Origin: DATCMA01 sp036563645
GTDB taxonomy: Bacteria; Actinomycetota; Actinomycetes; Mycobacteriales; Micromonosporaceae
Assembly (NCBI GenBank): GCA_036563645.1
Contig: DATCMA010000054.1
Coordinates: 62,001-126,000, forward strand
DNA: 64,000 bases
Reading direction: 5' to 3'
Shown here: in pieces, positions 24,419-33,365 of the stretch
Layout: each line of letters begins with the position of its first letter
How positions within the stretch are numbered: the first letter of the stretch is position 1
Notes under the pieces: model-generated
Seen by the model: only the letters and a program-made list of their open reading frames with translations
What the model was told of the DNA's origin: nothing
Databases searched by the model: none
Program-made: the position numbers and the translations under genes

Positions 24419-25327
24419 ATGCCGGCTGACCGGATCCGGGTACGCGTCGACGGCCGCGAGCTCGAGCTCTCCAACCTCGACAAGGTCCTCTATCCCGCGG
24501 TCGGGTTCACCAAGGGCGAGGTCATCGACTACTACAGCCGGATCGCCCCGGTGGCGTTGCCGCACCTGCGCGATCGGGCGTTGACGCGGATCCGCTTCCC
24601 CAACGGGGTGGAGGGCGCGTCGTTCTTCGAGAAGAACGCCCCGGCCAGCACCCCCAGGTGGGTACGGGTCGAGACGCTCCCCGCGCCCGGGTCGACCAAG
24701 GATCGCGAGACGATCGACTACGTCGTCGCGGACGACCTGCCGACCCTGGTGTGGTTGGCCAACCTCGCCGCGATCGAGCTGCACACCCCGCAGTGGCGGA
24801 TCGGTGCGAAGCCGGACCTCATGGTGGTGGACCTCGATCCCGGGCCGCCGGCGGGGTGGGCGGAGTGCTGCGCGGTCGCGGTGGTGATGCGTGACCGGCT
24901 CGCCGAGGACGGGCTGCGCAGCTACCCAAAGAGTTCGGGCAAAAAGGGCTTGCAGCTCTACTGCCCCCTCGCGGGCACCCAGTCCGCCGAGCACGTCTCC
25001 CAGTACGCCCGTCGGGTGGCGCGCGAGCTGGAGCGCGCCTACCCGGAGCTGATCGTCTCGCGGATGGCGAAGGCGCTGCGTGCGGGGAAGGTCTTCATCG
25101 ACTGGAGTCAAAACAACGCGGCGAAGACGACGGTGGCGCCGTACTCGTTGCGGGCCCAGCCCACGCCGTCGGTCGCCACCCCGTTGACCTGGGATGAGGT
25201 CGAGGCGGACATGGGCGACGGGGCGGCCGCACGGCACTTCAGCCCGGCGGAGGTGCTGGCGCGCGTCGACGCGTACGGGGACCTGCTCGCCCCGCTCGCC
25301 GACGGTGGCCCGGAGCTCCCCGCGTGA
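24419..25327 (+). CDS. ligD: LigD-type NHEJ polymerase/primase (stand-alone)
   Basis: 302 residues, AEP-superfamily polymerase domain alone. Motifs: ELSNLDKVLYPAVGFTKGEV at the N-terminus, catalytic DLDPGPPAGW, SGKKGLQLYCPL, and KVFIDWSQNNAAKTTVAPYS. It fills gaps and adds ribonucleotides at breaks together with Ku and a ligase. Ligase and nuclease domains are absent from this gene, so they must be encoded elsewhere. GTG 24398 is in frame, but GGAGG at 24409-24413 points to ATG 24419. Confidence 0.93.
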   Translation: MPADRIRVRVDGRELELSNLDKVLYPAVGFTKGEVIDYYSRIAPVALPHLRDRALTRIRFPNGVEGASFFEKNAPASTPRWVRVETLPAPGSTKDRETIDYVVADDLPTLVWLANLAAIELHTPQWRIGAKPDLMVVDLDPGPPAGWAECCAVAVVMRDRLAEDGLRSYPKSSGKKGLQLYCPLAGTQSAEHVSQYARRVARELERAYPELIVSRMAKALRAGKVFIDWSQNNAAKTTVAPYSLRAQPTPSVATPLTWDEVEADMGDGAAARHFSPAEVLARVDAYGDLLAPLADGGPELPA

Positions 25328-25345
25328 CCCGGCCGGGCCGCGGTA

Positions 25346-27025
25346 TCAGTCCACGGCTGGCAGGGGCGGCCCGAGGACGTCATCGGCGTCCACGATCGTG
25401 TAGGCGTACCCCTGCTCGGCGAGGAACCGCTGGCGGTGCGCGGCGTACTCGGTGTCGATCGTGTCGCGGGCGACGACGGTGTAGAAGTGGGCCGGGCGGC
25501 CGTCGCGCTTGGGGCGCAGGATGCGGCCGAGTCGCTGGGCTTCCTCCTGGCGTGACCCGAACGTCCCGGAGACCTGGATCGCCACGCTCGCCTCCGGCAG
25601 GTCGATGGAGAAGTTGCCGACCTTGGAGATCACCAGGGTGGAGATCTCTCCGTTGCGGAACGCGTCCAGGAGGCGCTCCCGTTCCTTGGTGCGCGTCGTG
25701 CCCTGCACGACCGGCGCGTCGAGGTATTCGCCCAGTTCCCGGAGCTGCTCCAGGTAGCCGCCGATGACGAGCACCTGGTCGCCGCGGTGCCGCTCGACGA
25801 GGGACTTGACCACCGGCAGCTTGGTGCGCGCGGTCGCCGCCACCCGGTAGCGGTCCTCCGGCTCCGCCGTCGCGTACGCCATCCGTTCGGCGTCGGTGAG
25901 CGTCACCCGGACCTCGGTGCACGTGGCCGGGGCGATCCAGCCTTGCGCTTCGATGTCCTTCCAGGGGGCGTCGTACCGCTTGGGGCCGATGAGGGAGAAG
26001 ACGTCGCCTTCCCGGCCGTCCTCGCGGACGAGCGTCGCGGTCAGCCCGAGGCGGCGGCGGGCCTGCAAGTCCGCGGTGAACCGGAAGATCGGCGCGGGGA
26101 GGAGGTGCACCTCGTCGTAGATGATCAACCCCCAGTCCCGGGCGCTGAAGAGATCCAGGTGCGGGAAGGTGCCGCCGCGCCGAGCGGTGAGGACCTGGTA
26201 CGTCGCGATCGTGACGGGCCGGATCTCCTTGCGGTCTCCGGAGTACTCGCCGATCTCGTCCTCGGTGAGGGACGTGCGGGCGACCAGCTCGCGCTTCCAC
26301 TGTCGCCCCGCCACGGTGTTGGTCACCAGGATCAGGGTGGTGGTCTTCGCCCGGGCCATCACCGCGGCCCCCACCACCGTCTTGCCGGCGCCGCAGGGCA
26401 GGACGACCACGCCGGAGCCGCCCTCCCAGAACTGGTCGACCGCCTCCCGCTGGTACGGGCGGAGCTGCCAGGCGGGGCGGCCATCCTTGCCGGATTCGAC
26501 GAGCTCGATCGGGTGCGCCTCGCCGTCGACGTATCCGGCGAGGTCCTCGGCGGGCCAGCCCAGTTTGAGCAGGGCCTGCTTGAGCCGACCGCGTTCAGAG
26601 GGGTGGACGACGACAGTGTCCTCGTCGATCCGGGCGCCGAGCATCCCCGCCAGCTTCTTGCTCTTGACCACCTCGGTGAGGACGGCCCGGTCGAGCGCCC
26701 GCAGCACCAACCCGTACGTCGGGTGACTGATGAGCTGGAGCCGCCCGTAGCGGGACATGGTCTCGGCGACGTCGACGAGCAGCGCGTGGGGCACCGGGTA
26801 GCGCGAGAACCGCAGGAGCGCGTCGACCACGGATTCCGCGTCGTGCCCCGCGGCGCGGGCGTTCCACAGGCCCAGCGGGGTCAGCCGGTAGGTGTGCACG
26901 TGCTCCGGGGAGCGCTCGAGCTCGGCGAAGGGGGCGATCGCCATCCGACAGGCGTCGGCGTCGGGGTGGTTGACCTCCAGCAGCAGCGTCTTGTCGGACT
27001 GCACAATCAGCGGTCCACCGCTCAC
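25346..27025 (-). CDS. XPB-family DNA repair helicase
   Basis: 559 residues, SF2 helicase. N-terminal XPB-specific damage-recognition-like region (~1-190), then LRPYQREAVDQFW (Q-like), Walker A PCGAGKTVVGAAVMA near 211, DEVH (YDEVHLLPA) near 301, GLTATLVREDG (motif III), and motifs V-VI (KVGNFSIDLPEASVAIQVSG, RQEEAQRLGRILRPK). Bacterial XPB is a 3'-5' helicase; its repair role in actinobacteria is not settled. GTG 27025 follows a purine-rich GGAAGGGGG. The Ssl2-like protein that usually accompanies it is 1.5 kb away on the same strand. Confidence 0.92.
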   Translation of the reverse strand: MSGGPLIVQSDKTLLLEVNHPDADACRMAIAPFAELERSPEHVHTYRLTPLGLWNARAAGHDAESVVDALLRFSRYPVPHALLVDVAETMSRYGRLQLISHPTYGLVLRALDRAVLTEVVKSKKLAGMLGARIDEDTVVVHPSERGRLKQALLKLGWPAEDLAGYVDGEAHPIELVESGKDGRPAWQLRPYQREAVDQFWEGGSGVVVLPCGAGKTVVGAAVMARAKTTTLILVTNTVAGRQWKRELVARTSLTEDEIGEYSGDRKEIRPVTIATYQVLTARRGGTFPHLDLFSARDWGLIIYDEVHLLPAPIFRFTADLQARRRLGLTATLVREDGREGDVFSLIGPKRYDAPWKDIEAQGWIAPATCTEVRVTLTDAERMAYATAEPEDRYRVAATARTKLPVVKSLVERHRGDQVLVIGGYLEQLRELGEYLDAPVVQGTTRTKERERLLDAFRNGEISTLVISKVGNFSIDLPEASVAIQVSGTFGSRQEEAQRLGRILRPKRDGRPAHFYTVVARDTIDTEYAAHRQRFLAEQGYAYTIVDADDVLGPPLPAVD

Positions 27026-27213
27026 GGTCCGGCCCCCTTCCCTGGCAGACCCTCCAGTCTCGCACGTGTTCCCCGCGTGCCCGGTCCCTGCGTGCCGGGC
27101 CAGGCCGGGTTGTCGCACCAGCAGATAACGGACTGGAAACGGTTTCTCATCTCTGTCACTGTGTCGCCACTCTCCTCCTTATCGGCGGGCGACGATGGGA
27201 TGGGGAGAGTGGT

Positions 27214-28164
27214 ATGGGGTCAGGACGACTCGGTCGAGCGCGGTGGCACGGACATCCCCGGTGGGCCCGGTGGTGGTGTCTCGGGGTGGCGGCGATCACG
27301 GTGGTGGGAGTCGGCGGCTGCGACACCTCCGCCACCGGACTGAGCGCGGGTGAGCGCGCCCGCGGGGTGTGGGCCGCGGGCGAGGGAGCGGGGGCGCGGG
27401 AGGAGCCGGTCGCCGCGCGCTCTGCCGCCGCGACAATCTCCGCGGCGACGCCCTCCGCGGCGACACCATCCGCCGCGGCGCCGCGGGCGACCGCGACGCC
27501 GACCACGTCAGCGAGCCATCGGCCGTCCGCGTCACCGACGACCGCGAAACGGACGTCCCCGAGCGCGGACCCGGGGTGCCCGCAGGGGGAATACCAGCGT
27601 CAGGTCGAGCGGGACCTCGCGCGCCTCGGTGGCTTCGGGCGGGTGATCGTCGATGGTCGCCAGTCACCCGAGGACTGCGCCGCGATCAAGAAGTTCCAGC
27701 GCCGGTACGGCATCGTCCCCGCGGAAGGGCGGGCCGGCCCGGTGACCGCGGACGTCGCCCGTCGCCTCGCCGAGACGGACACCAGCCGGTGCGAGGCCCG
27801 CAAGGGCACGACGTTCTGTGTCGACTTGACGCGGCAGACCGCCTGGGTGATGCGGAACGGGCGAGTGATCATGAAGCCCACGGTGGTCCGCACCGGCATG
27901 CCTGGCTACGCGACGGCCACCGGGCACTTCCAGATCAACGCCCGCAACCTCAAAGAGTGGTCGCGCCCCTACAAGGTGTGGCTGCCGTACTGGCAGCACT
28001 TCACCCAGGGCATGGGCTTCCACGAGACCACGACCTACCTCCACGACAAGTCCCTGGGATCGCACGGCTGCGTCAACCTACTGCCGCAGGACGCCCGGCG
28101 GATGTGGGAGCTCGGCTCGATCGGCACCCACGTGCACGTGTTCGGCCGCCGCCCGGGCACCTAG
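27214..28164 (+). CDS. Lipoprotein L,D-transpeptidase with peptidoglycan-binding domain
   Basis: 316 residues. The N-terminal hydrophobic segment (WWCLGVAAITVVGVGGC) ends in a plausible lipobox Cys. An Ala/Thr/Pro-rich linker and a PG_binding_1-type domain follow (ERDLARLGGF...IKKFQRRYGIVPAEG), then a YkuD domain with HETTTYLHDK and the catalytic SHGCVNL (Cys286). It would form 3-3 cross-links in peptidoglycan or attach proteins to it. GGGGAG stands 7 bases before ATG 27214. Confidence 0.9.
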   Translation: MGSGRLGRARWHGHPRWARWWCLGVAAITVVGVGGCDTSATGLSAGERARGVWAAGEGAGAREEPVAARSAAATISAATPSAATPSAAAPRATATPTTSASHRPSASPTTAKRTSPSADPGCPQGEYQRQVERDLARLGGFGRVIVDGRQSPEDCAAIKKFQRRYGIVPAEGRAGPVTADVARRLAETDTSRCEARKGTTFCVDLTRQTAWVMRNGRVIMKPTVVRTGMPGYATATGHFQINARNLKEWSRPYKVWLPYWQHFTQGMGFHETTTYLHDKSLGSHGCVNLLPQDARRMWELGSIGTHVHVFGRRPGT

Positions 28165-28328
28165 TCCTGCCCGATGCGGAGTGTCGTCCTGCCCGACGTG
28201 GCGTGTCGACGCTCGGGAGATCCAGGAGTGTCGACCCGGGCATCGCCGGAGGGTCGCCGCTGCCCCCATTCGCGCGGCGGTGTCACGCTTGAAGGGCCGA
28301 GGTCATCGTGACGGGAGGGGGCGCGCCC

Positions 28329-28571
28329 ATGACGGTCGATAGCGAGAAGCAGCGTCCGGCGGGGGAGGGCATCCACCCCGCCGAGCCGGTCTCGCGGGCC
28401 ACCGTCATCGCCTACTCGATCGCCGCGGTCCTGCTCATCGGCTGGTTCTTCTTCGGGTGGCTGGTGCTCCAGCAGGGGTTCATCAACTCCGTCGGGGAGA
28501 CCGTGGGCACCGCCTTCGCCCTGCTGCTCATCGCGGCCGTCATCGGCTCGGTGCGTCGCGACCGCCGGTGA
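28329..28571 (+). CDS. Small membrane protein
   Basis: 80 residues with two hydrophobic helices (TVIAYSIAAVLLIGWFFFGW and TVGTAFALLLIAAVIGSV) and a basic end RRDRR. GGGAGGGGG is 8 bases before ATG 28329, so this start is preferred over GTG 28308. Not recognised. It ends 4 bases before the convergent helicase-associated gene. Confidence 0.6.
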   Translation: MTVDSEKQRPAGEGIHPAEPVSRATVIAYSIAAVLLIGWFFFGWLVLQQGFINSVGETVGTAFALLLIAAVIGSVRRDRR

Positions 28572-28575
28572 CCAC

Positions 28576-30987
28576 TCATTCGTCCAGGACCGCCGCGGTC
28601 ACCCGGTGGAGGGCGAAGGTGTGGAGCATCTGCGTCCGCTCGTCCTCCGCGCGCAGGTAGCCACCGCCGATCGACACCGGTCGCACCAGTCGGGACGCGG
28701 TCGCGCCGTGGGCGTCTACGTACCCCACCCAAACCCGTGCCCGGTCGCGGAGCGCCTGTTGCAGCACGGCGAGCGCCTCGCGGTGCGCCTGCGCCGCGCC
28801 TGGCCCGCCGCTCGGCCGGCCGTTGGCCGCGCGCACGCTCTCCGGCGCGCGCCGCGCCGCCCGCGCCGCGGCGTCCCCACGCCGGAGCTGCTCCACCAGG
28901 GCGAGCAACCGGGGGCCGCTGAGCTTGGGCACGGCGACCGTCGTGGCGAGTGGCGTGCGCGCCGGCGCCCGCCGCGTCCGCGGCTTGGCCAGGACCGCGG
29001 CCCCGGTCGCGTCCTCCGCCACCGGCGGGTAGCCGGCCTCGCGGAGCGCCGTGAGGACCCGCCCCAGCGGGTGCGGCGAGACCACCACCGTCGGCGCGAG
29101 CCGGCGGAGAGACAACCCCGCCAGCCGTCGATCGGCGAGCACCTGGGTGAGCAGCGCCTCGTCGTCGCTGCGCAGGTACGCGCCCGCGGAACCGACCCGC
29201 AGCCCGCCGTGGCGACGGGCCACGTCATCGATGAGGTAGGTCAGCGTCTGGGGGATCGGGGTCCGGGAGCGACGGCGGAACAGCTCGTGCAGGTCCTCGG
29301 CGGCGTAGCCCGCGTCCAGCGCGGCCCGCACGCTCGCCTCGGTCACGCGGAAGACGCTGGCCGCCCCCGCGGATTCCGGTTCGGCGACGAGGTCGAGCTC
29401 CGCGGCGAGGGTCGGTTCCGGCGGGCCGGGCACCACGACGGTCAGGTCAGCCTGCACCAGGACGTGGTCGACCGGTCGGGGGAGGAAGGCGTCGAGCGCG
29501 CGGGCCGCGGCGGAGGCGTCGGCGCGGATGTGCTCGTTGTCCGCGCGCACCCCGAGCGGGTCGTCGTCGGCGGGCTCGTCGCCGTCGATCTCGTCGAGCA
29601 GGGCCCGGGCGTACGAGGCGAGCGCCCCGAGGGCGATCAGCCCCAGTGTCGTCGCCTCGGCGAGTGCCTCCCGGTGGAGCGCGGCGCGGGCCGCGCCGCG
29701 GCGCGGCGCCCGCCACTGCACCAGCGCGAGCAGCTCCTCGACCTCGGGGGCGGCGCCGGCGGGCAGCTCGGCGAGGGCGGTCAAGACTTCCCGGCGCGCG
29801 AATGGGGCGCGGGTTCGCTCCACCTCCGGGCTCAGCGCGTTGATCAGCCGGTTGCGCTCGTCCCGCTGGCCGATGAGCCCAGGTTGACGGGGCATCGCCA
29901 GCCACGCCCGGGCTAGGTGATCCCACCGCTGGGCCAGCGGGCTGGCCCGCCATAGGTCGTAGGTGGTGGTGGGCAGCACGTGCTGCTCCGGGCTGCCCGC
30001 GCGTCCGCCCGTGCCGGGGATCTCGTCCTCGCCGATCAAGCCGGCCGCGTACGCGACCTCGAGCAACAGGGCGGTGACGGGCTCGGACAGGCCGGTGACC
30101 CGGGCGAGTCGCCGCAAGTCCCGCACCCCGATCCCGCCCGAGCGCAGCACGGTGACGGGCTCGGCGGTGAGCGCGTCCACTACGACGCTGGTCTGCCGGA
30201 CCACCTCCATCGCTTGCCCCGCGGCGGTGGCGTCGACCGCCGCGGGCTCGCGTTCGGCGGTGGTGACCGGGGGTGGGGTGGGGTGCACCGGCCCCAGCGG
30301 GGACTCGCGCCGCAGCAACAGCCCGATCTCGCGGGGCAGCTCCACCGCGCCCGCCGGGCCCGCGACGGGGTCACCGGTGGGGATCGGCACGAGGAGCCGG
30401 TGCTCCACGAGCCACCGCACGGGCGACTCCGGGTCGTAGCGGCTCCCGCTGAGGGTCCCGACCGGTGGGCCGGCGGCGAGCCGATCGAGGACGGCACGGG
30501 CCGGTGGGGGCGCGGCGAGCAGAGTGCGCCGCAGGCGCGCCGCGTCCGTGCAGAGCGCCGCGGCCTCCGCGTCGAGCTCCGCCGCGGGGCGACCCAACCC
30601 CGCCGGGTACGGGGAGGAGACCTCGTCCACACCCGCAGCCACCCGCAGCTCCTGATCCGGCCCATAGACGAGGACCCGGGCGCGCAGCCGATCGATCGCG
30701 GCGCGGACCGCTGCCGCGTCCACGCCCTTGGCGAGCGCCAGCACCGCGGAGAGCGACGCGACCCCGCCTCCGGCGTCCCGCGCCAACCGGGTGGCGTCGA
30801 GGATCTCGAGGGTGAACTGGTCGAGGCTGTCGAGGGCGCGGGTGACCGACACCCGCGACTGCGCGCGAGCGGCGAGCGCGTCGAGATCGGGTGGTACCGG
30901 CATGACGAGGTCGGGGCGCAGCTTCAGGAGCTCACCCAGAGCCTCGTCGGAGAGCGACCGCAGGTGGTCGGCGAGTGTCGTGGTCAT
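28576..30987 (-). CDS. Helicase-associated (XPB/Ssl2-like) domain protein
   Basis: 803 residues, very Ala/Arg/Leu-rich. It begins LADHLRSLSDEALGELLKLR, with repeated winged-helix-like segments, and ends in a helicase C-terminal-like domain (Helicase_C_3 type: GPRLLALVEQLRRGDAAA, VWVGYVDAHGATASRLVRPV). No Walker motifs are present, so it is not an ATPase itself. In actinobacteria this family is found near the XPB helicase gene and is presumed a partner, as the arrangement here suggests. ATG 30987 has no strong ribosome-binding site. Confidence 0.78.
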   Translation of the reverse strand: MTTTLADHLRSLSDEALGELLKLRPDLVMPVPPDLDALAARAQSRVSVTRALDSLDQFTLEILDATRLARDAGGGVASLSAVLALAKGVDAAAVRAAIDRLRARVLVYGPDQELRVAAGVDEVSSPYPAGLGRPAAELDAEAAALCTDAARLRRTLLAAPPPARAVLDRLAAGPPVGTLSGSRYDPESPVRWLVEHRLLVPIPTGDPVAGPAGAVELPREIGLLLRRESPLGPVHPTPPPVTTAEREPAAVDATAAGQAMEVVRQTSVVVDALTAEPVTVLRSGGIGVRDLRRLARVTGLSEPVTALLLEVAYAAGLIGEDEIPGTGGRAGSPEQHVLPTTTYDLWRASPLAQRWDHLARAWLAMPRQPGLIGQRDERNRLINALSPEVERTRAPFARREVLTALAELPAGAAPEVEELLALVQWRAPRRGAARAALHREALAEATTLGLIALGALASYARALLDEIDGDEPADDDPLGVRADNEHIRADASAAARALDAFLPRPVDHVLVQADLTVVVPGPPEPTLAAELDLVAEPESAGAASVFRVTEASVRAALDAGYAAEDLHELFRRRSRTPIPQTLTYLIDDVARRHGGLRVGSAGAYLRSDDEALLTQVLADRRLAGLSLRRLAPTVVVSPHPLGRVLTALREAGYPPVAEDATGAAVLAKPRTRRAPARTPLATTVAVPKLSGPRLLALVEQLRRGDAAARAARRAPESVRAANGRPSGGPGAAQAHREALAVLQQALRDRARVWVGYVDAHGATASRLVRPVSIGGGYLRAEDERTQMLHTFALHRVTAAVLDE

Positions 30988-31391
30988 CGTCGTTCCACGC
31001 TAGCCGCCGACGCGTGCCCGCGGGCCGCGGCGGAGCGGGCGCTGGTGGCCGCCGTCGGGCGCAGTCGTCACGCTTGGACGTACCTGGAACACTTGAAGGT
31101 GCCGGTGGACGAGGTGGCGGGGGAACTGTTCGTGGAGGAGAGGCAACGGCGCTGACGGCGTACGGTGTCGAGCTCGACGTCGGCGACCACGTGGCTGACC
31201 TGGGGGCCGCGCGTGCAGCTTGCGTTCCCGGCGTGGCGGTCGCCACAGGCCCGTGCTCGGCGAGTGAGCTGTCGGTTGCCGGCCGCCGCGGTGATCGATG
31301 ATCTGACGCAGTTCCCAGAGGAGAGGCACTCCCACCGTCGCTGTGGTTAGCCTTGTCAAGACGAAGGTCCTAAGTAAAGTCGAGGTCAACG
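30988..31391. other. Intergenic region upstream of the cold-shock gene
   Basis: About 400 bases holding the divergent promoters of the helicase-associated gene and the cold-shock gene. A short plus-strand open stretch ends at 31155 (GTG-initiated MAAVGRSRHAWTYLEHLK... of 36 residues) and has some coding character, but I recognise no family. G+C drops in the last 50 bases before GTG 31392. Confidence 0.4.
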
Positions 31392-31778
31392 GTGCCGACG
31401 GGTCGAGTGAAGTGGTACGACGCGGGGAAGGGATACGGCTTCCTCACCAGTGATGAGGGTGGCGACGTATTTCTTCCCAAGTCAGCGCTGCCCGCCGGTG
31501 TGACCGAGCTCAAGAGCGGCCAGCGGGTTGAGTTCAGTGTCATCGACAGCAGGAAGGGCGCGCAGGCGCTCGGTGTGCAGCTGTTGACACCGCCACCGTC
31601 TCTAGCGGAGCTGCGTCGACGTCCGGCTGAAGAATTGCACGGCATGATCGAGGACATGATCAAGGTCTTGGAATCCAAGATCTTGCCGCCGTTGCGCCGT
31701 GGGCGATTCCCGGACAAGAAAACCGCCCATACCGTGGCTCAACTGGTCCACGCGGTCGCGCGCGAACTCGAGGTGTGA
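31392..31778 (+). CDS. Cold-shock-domain protein with C-terminal extension
   Basis: 128 residues. Residues 1-66 are a cold-shock domain with the RNP1-like GKGYGFLTSDEG and RNP2-like DVFLPKSAL motifs. The following 60 residues (SLAELRRRPAEELHGMIEDM, ending HTVAQLVHAVARELEV) are an additional helical domain not present in CspA. The family binds single-stranded nucleic acid. The last 40 bases overlap mqnD on the other strand. The same order, csp-mqnD-mqnB, is familiar from Streptomyces. Confidence 0.9.
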   Translation: MPTGRVKWYDAGKGYGFLTSDEGGDVFLPKSALPAGVTELKSGQRVEFSVIDSRKGAQALGVQLLTPPPSLAELRRRPAEELHGMIEDMIKVLESKILPPLRRGRFPDKKTAHTVAQLVHAVARELEV

Positions 31779-32569
31779 GGCACGAGGCCGGCCTGGGCGG
31801 CGCGGGTGAGCAGCGTGTCGACTGCGGCTCGGCCTTCGTCGCCCAGGTCGTTCGTGAATTCGTTGACGTACAGCGCGATGTGGCGATCGACGACCTCGGG
31901 TTCCATCTCCTGGGCGTGCGCGAGGACGTAATCCCGGCTGGCTTCCGGATTGGCCCACGCGTGGTGGAGTGACGCGCGGATCCACTCCGCCGCGGCGCGC
32001 GGGTCGACGGTGCCGCGTTTCGCCAGGATCGCCCCGAGCGGAATCGGAAGGCCGGTCTCCCCCTCCCACCACTCGCCGAGGTCGACCAGCGAGGTCAAGC
32101 CGTACCGGGGATAGGTGAAGCGAGCTTCGTGGATGACGAGGCCGGCGTCGTACCGGCCGTCCGCGACCCCCGGCATGATCTTGTGGAACGGCACGATCTC
32201 GATCCGCGCGGGTGGCTGGTCGGCGGCCCAGAGGCGGAACAGCAGGTACGCCGTGGTCCGGTCCCCGGGTACCGCCACGGTGGCGCCCGTGAGATCGCGG
32301 CGATCGCCGGCGGTGAGCACGAGTGGACCGCACCCTCGGCCCAGCGCCCCGCCACAGGGGAGCAGGTGGTAGTCGTCGAGGAGCCACGGAAGCGCCGCGT
32401 AGCTCACCTTGACGAGGTCGAATGCGCCGCGTTCGGCCGCCGTGTTGGTGACGTCGACATCGGCGTAGGTGACGGTGACCGGAGGCGCCCCAGGCACGAG
32501 CCCATGGACGAGGGCGTGGAAGATGAACGTGTCGTTGGGGCAGGGTGAGATCGCGAGCGAGAGGGCCAC
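31739..32569 (-). CDS. mqnD: 1,4-dihydroxy-6-naphthoate synthase (futalosine pathway)
   Basis: About 276 residues, periplasmic-binding-protein fold. N-terminus LAISPCPNDTFIFHALVHGL is the MqnD signature, followed by DVDVTNTAAERGAFDLVKVS and HEARFTYPRYGL. It turns cyclic dehypoxanthine futalosine into 1,4-dihydroxy-6-naphthoate for menaquinone. GTG 32569 is preferred by family alignment, though the GGTGGAGG upstream is only one base away; the true start may differ by a few codons. It lies downstream of mqnB, separated by the DnaA-box cluster. Confidence 0.93.
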   Translation of the reverse strand: MALSLAISPCPNDTFIFHALVHGLVPGAPPVTVTYADVDVTNTAAERGAFDLVKVSYAALPWLLDDYHLLPCGGALGRGCGPLVLTAGDRRDLTGATVAVPGDRTTAYLLFRLWAADQPPARIEIVPFHKIMPGVADGRYDAGLVIHEARFTYPRYGLTSLVDLGEWWEGETGLPIPLGAILAKRGTVDPRAAAEWIRASLHHAWANPEASRDYVLAHAQEMEPEVVDRHIALYVNEFTNDLGDEGRAAVDTLLTRAAQAGLVPHTSSSRATAWTS

Positions 32570-32627
32570 GCCTCCACCGTAGTCACGGCGGGGCGGGACG
32601 CGCTGCGGCGGGGCAGGCGGCGCGCGA

Positions 32628-32694
32628 TCATCCACAGTGATATCCACAAGCTCGTCTCAGTTATCCACAAGGTTGATCACGATCTTGTGGATAA
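32628..32694. promoter_or_regulatory. Cluster of four DnaA-box-like sites
   Basis: TCATCCACA (32628-32636), ATATCCACA (32640-32648), TTATCCACA (32661-32669) and TGTGGATAA (32686-32694, reverse orientation): two perfect consensus boxes and two with one mismatch in 67 bases. The boxes run from the intergenic gap into the last codons of mqnB. It is not an origin context, since dnaA and dnaN are absent. Confidence 0.75.
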
Positions 32695-33365
32695 CTGGGG
32701 CTATCCCGTGGGGCAGCGCGCCACGGTCGAGCGTCGGCGAGGGCCCGCGCCGCCGTGGTCAACGCCGCCATCGCCTCCGCGATCCGCCACGCCGCCCGGT
32801 CACGCGGCCCCACCGGGTTCGACATCGTGCGCAGCTCCGCGAACGGCACCCCGGCTCCGGCCGCCGCGCACGCGACGCCGTACCCCTCCATGCCTTCGGC
32901 AAGTGCGTCCGGATAGCGATCCGCCAACCGCTCGGCGCGCTCCGCGGTACCGGTGACCGTGCTCACCGTGAGGACGACACCGGTGAGCGCCCACGGCAGG
33001 GCAGCACGCAGCCAGTGGAGGAGCGTGGGGTCGCTCGGGGCGACCGTCGTGCCGAAGCCCAACTCGTCCAGCGAGAGGAAACCCGTCGGGGACTCGGCCC
33101 CCAGGTCAGCGGCGACGCTCGCGGTGGCCAGAACGGTCGCCCCCACCGGTGCCCGCCCAGGGAAACCCCCGCCGATACCGACGCTGATCACCCCGGTGTA
33201 GGGGCGGCCCTCCGCTTCGGCGAGCGCGAGGAGACGGGCGGTGCCGGCCGCCGCGGCTGCGGGCCCCACGCCGACGGCGGCGACGGTCACTTCCGGGGCA
33301 CGCCACCCGGCGCGCACGGCTTCCGCCTCGGCCTCGACGGCCGTCACGAGCAACAGTCTGGTCAT
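32661..33365 (-). CDS. mqnB: Futalosine hydrolase
   Basis: 234 residues of the nucleoside phosphorylase/MTAN fold: LLLVTAVEAEAEAVRAGWRA, VISVGIGGGFPGRAPVGATV, LSLDELGFG and the catalytic region AEGMEGYGVACAAAGAGVPF. It releases hypoxanthine from futalosine. ATG 33365 directly follows the MFS stop (TGA-ATG), so they are coupled. The last 14 codons lie inside the DnaA-box cluster, and the stop TAA is part of one perfect box. Confidence 0.93.
   Translation of the reverse strand: MTRLLLVTAVEAEAEAVRAGWRAPEVTVAAVGVGPAAAAAGTARLLALAEAEGRPYTGVISVGIGGGFPGRAPVGATVLATASVAADLGAESPTGFLSLDELGFGTTVAPSDPTLLHWLRAALPWALTGVVLTVSTVTGTAERAERLADRYPDALAEGMEGYGVACAAAGAGVPFAELRTMSNPVGPRDRAAWRIAEAMAALTTAARALADARPWRAAPRDSPSYPQDRDQPCG

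Noticed and set aside
29980..31155. Long plus-strand ORF opposite the helicase-associated gene
   Set aside because: Low-complexity Arg/Gly-rich shadow of the 803-residue minus-strand gene; only its last 36 codons lie outside and they show no family.
32628..32694. Chromosomal origin (oriC)
   Set aside because: Only four boxes, no dnaA, dnaN or rpmH nearby and no A+T-rich unwinding element; more likely a titration or regulatory cluster.
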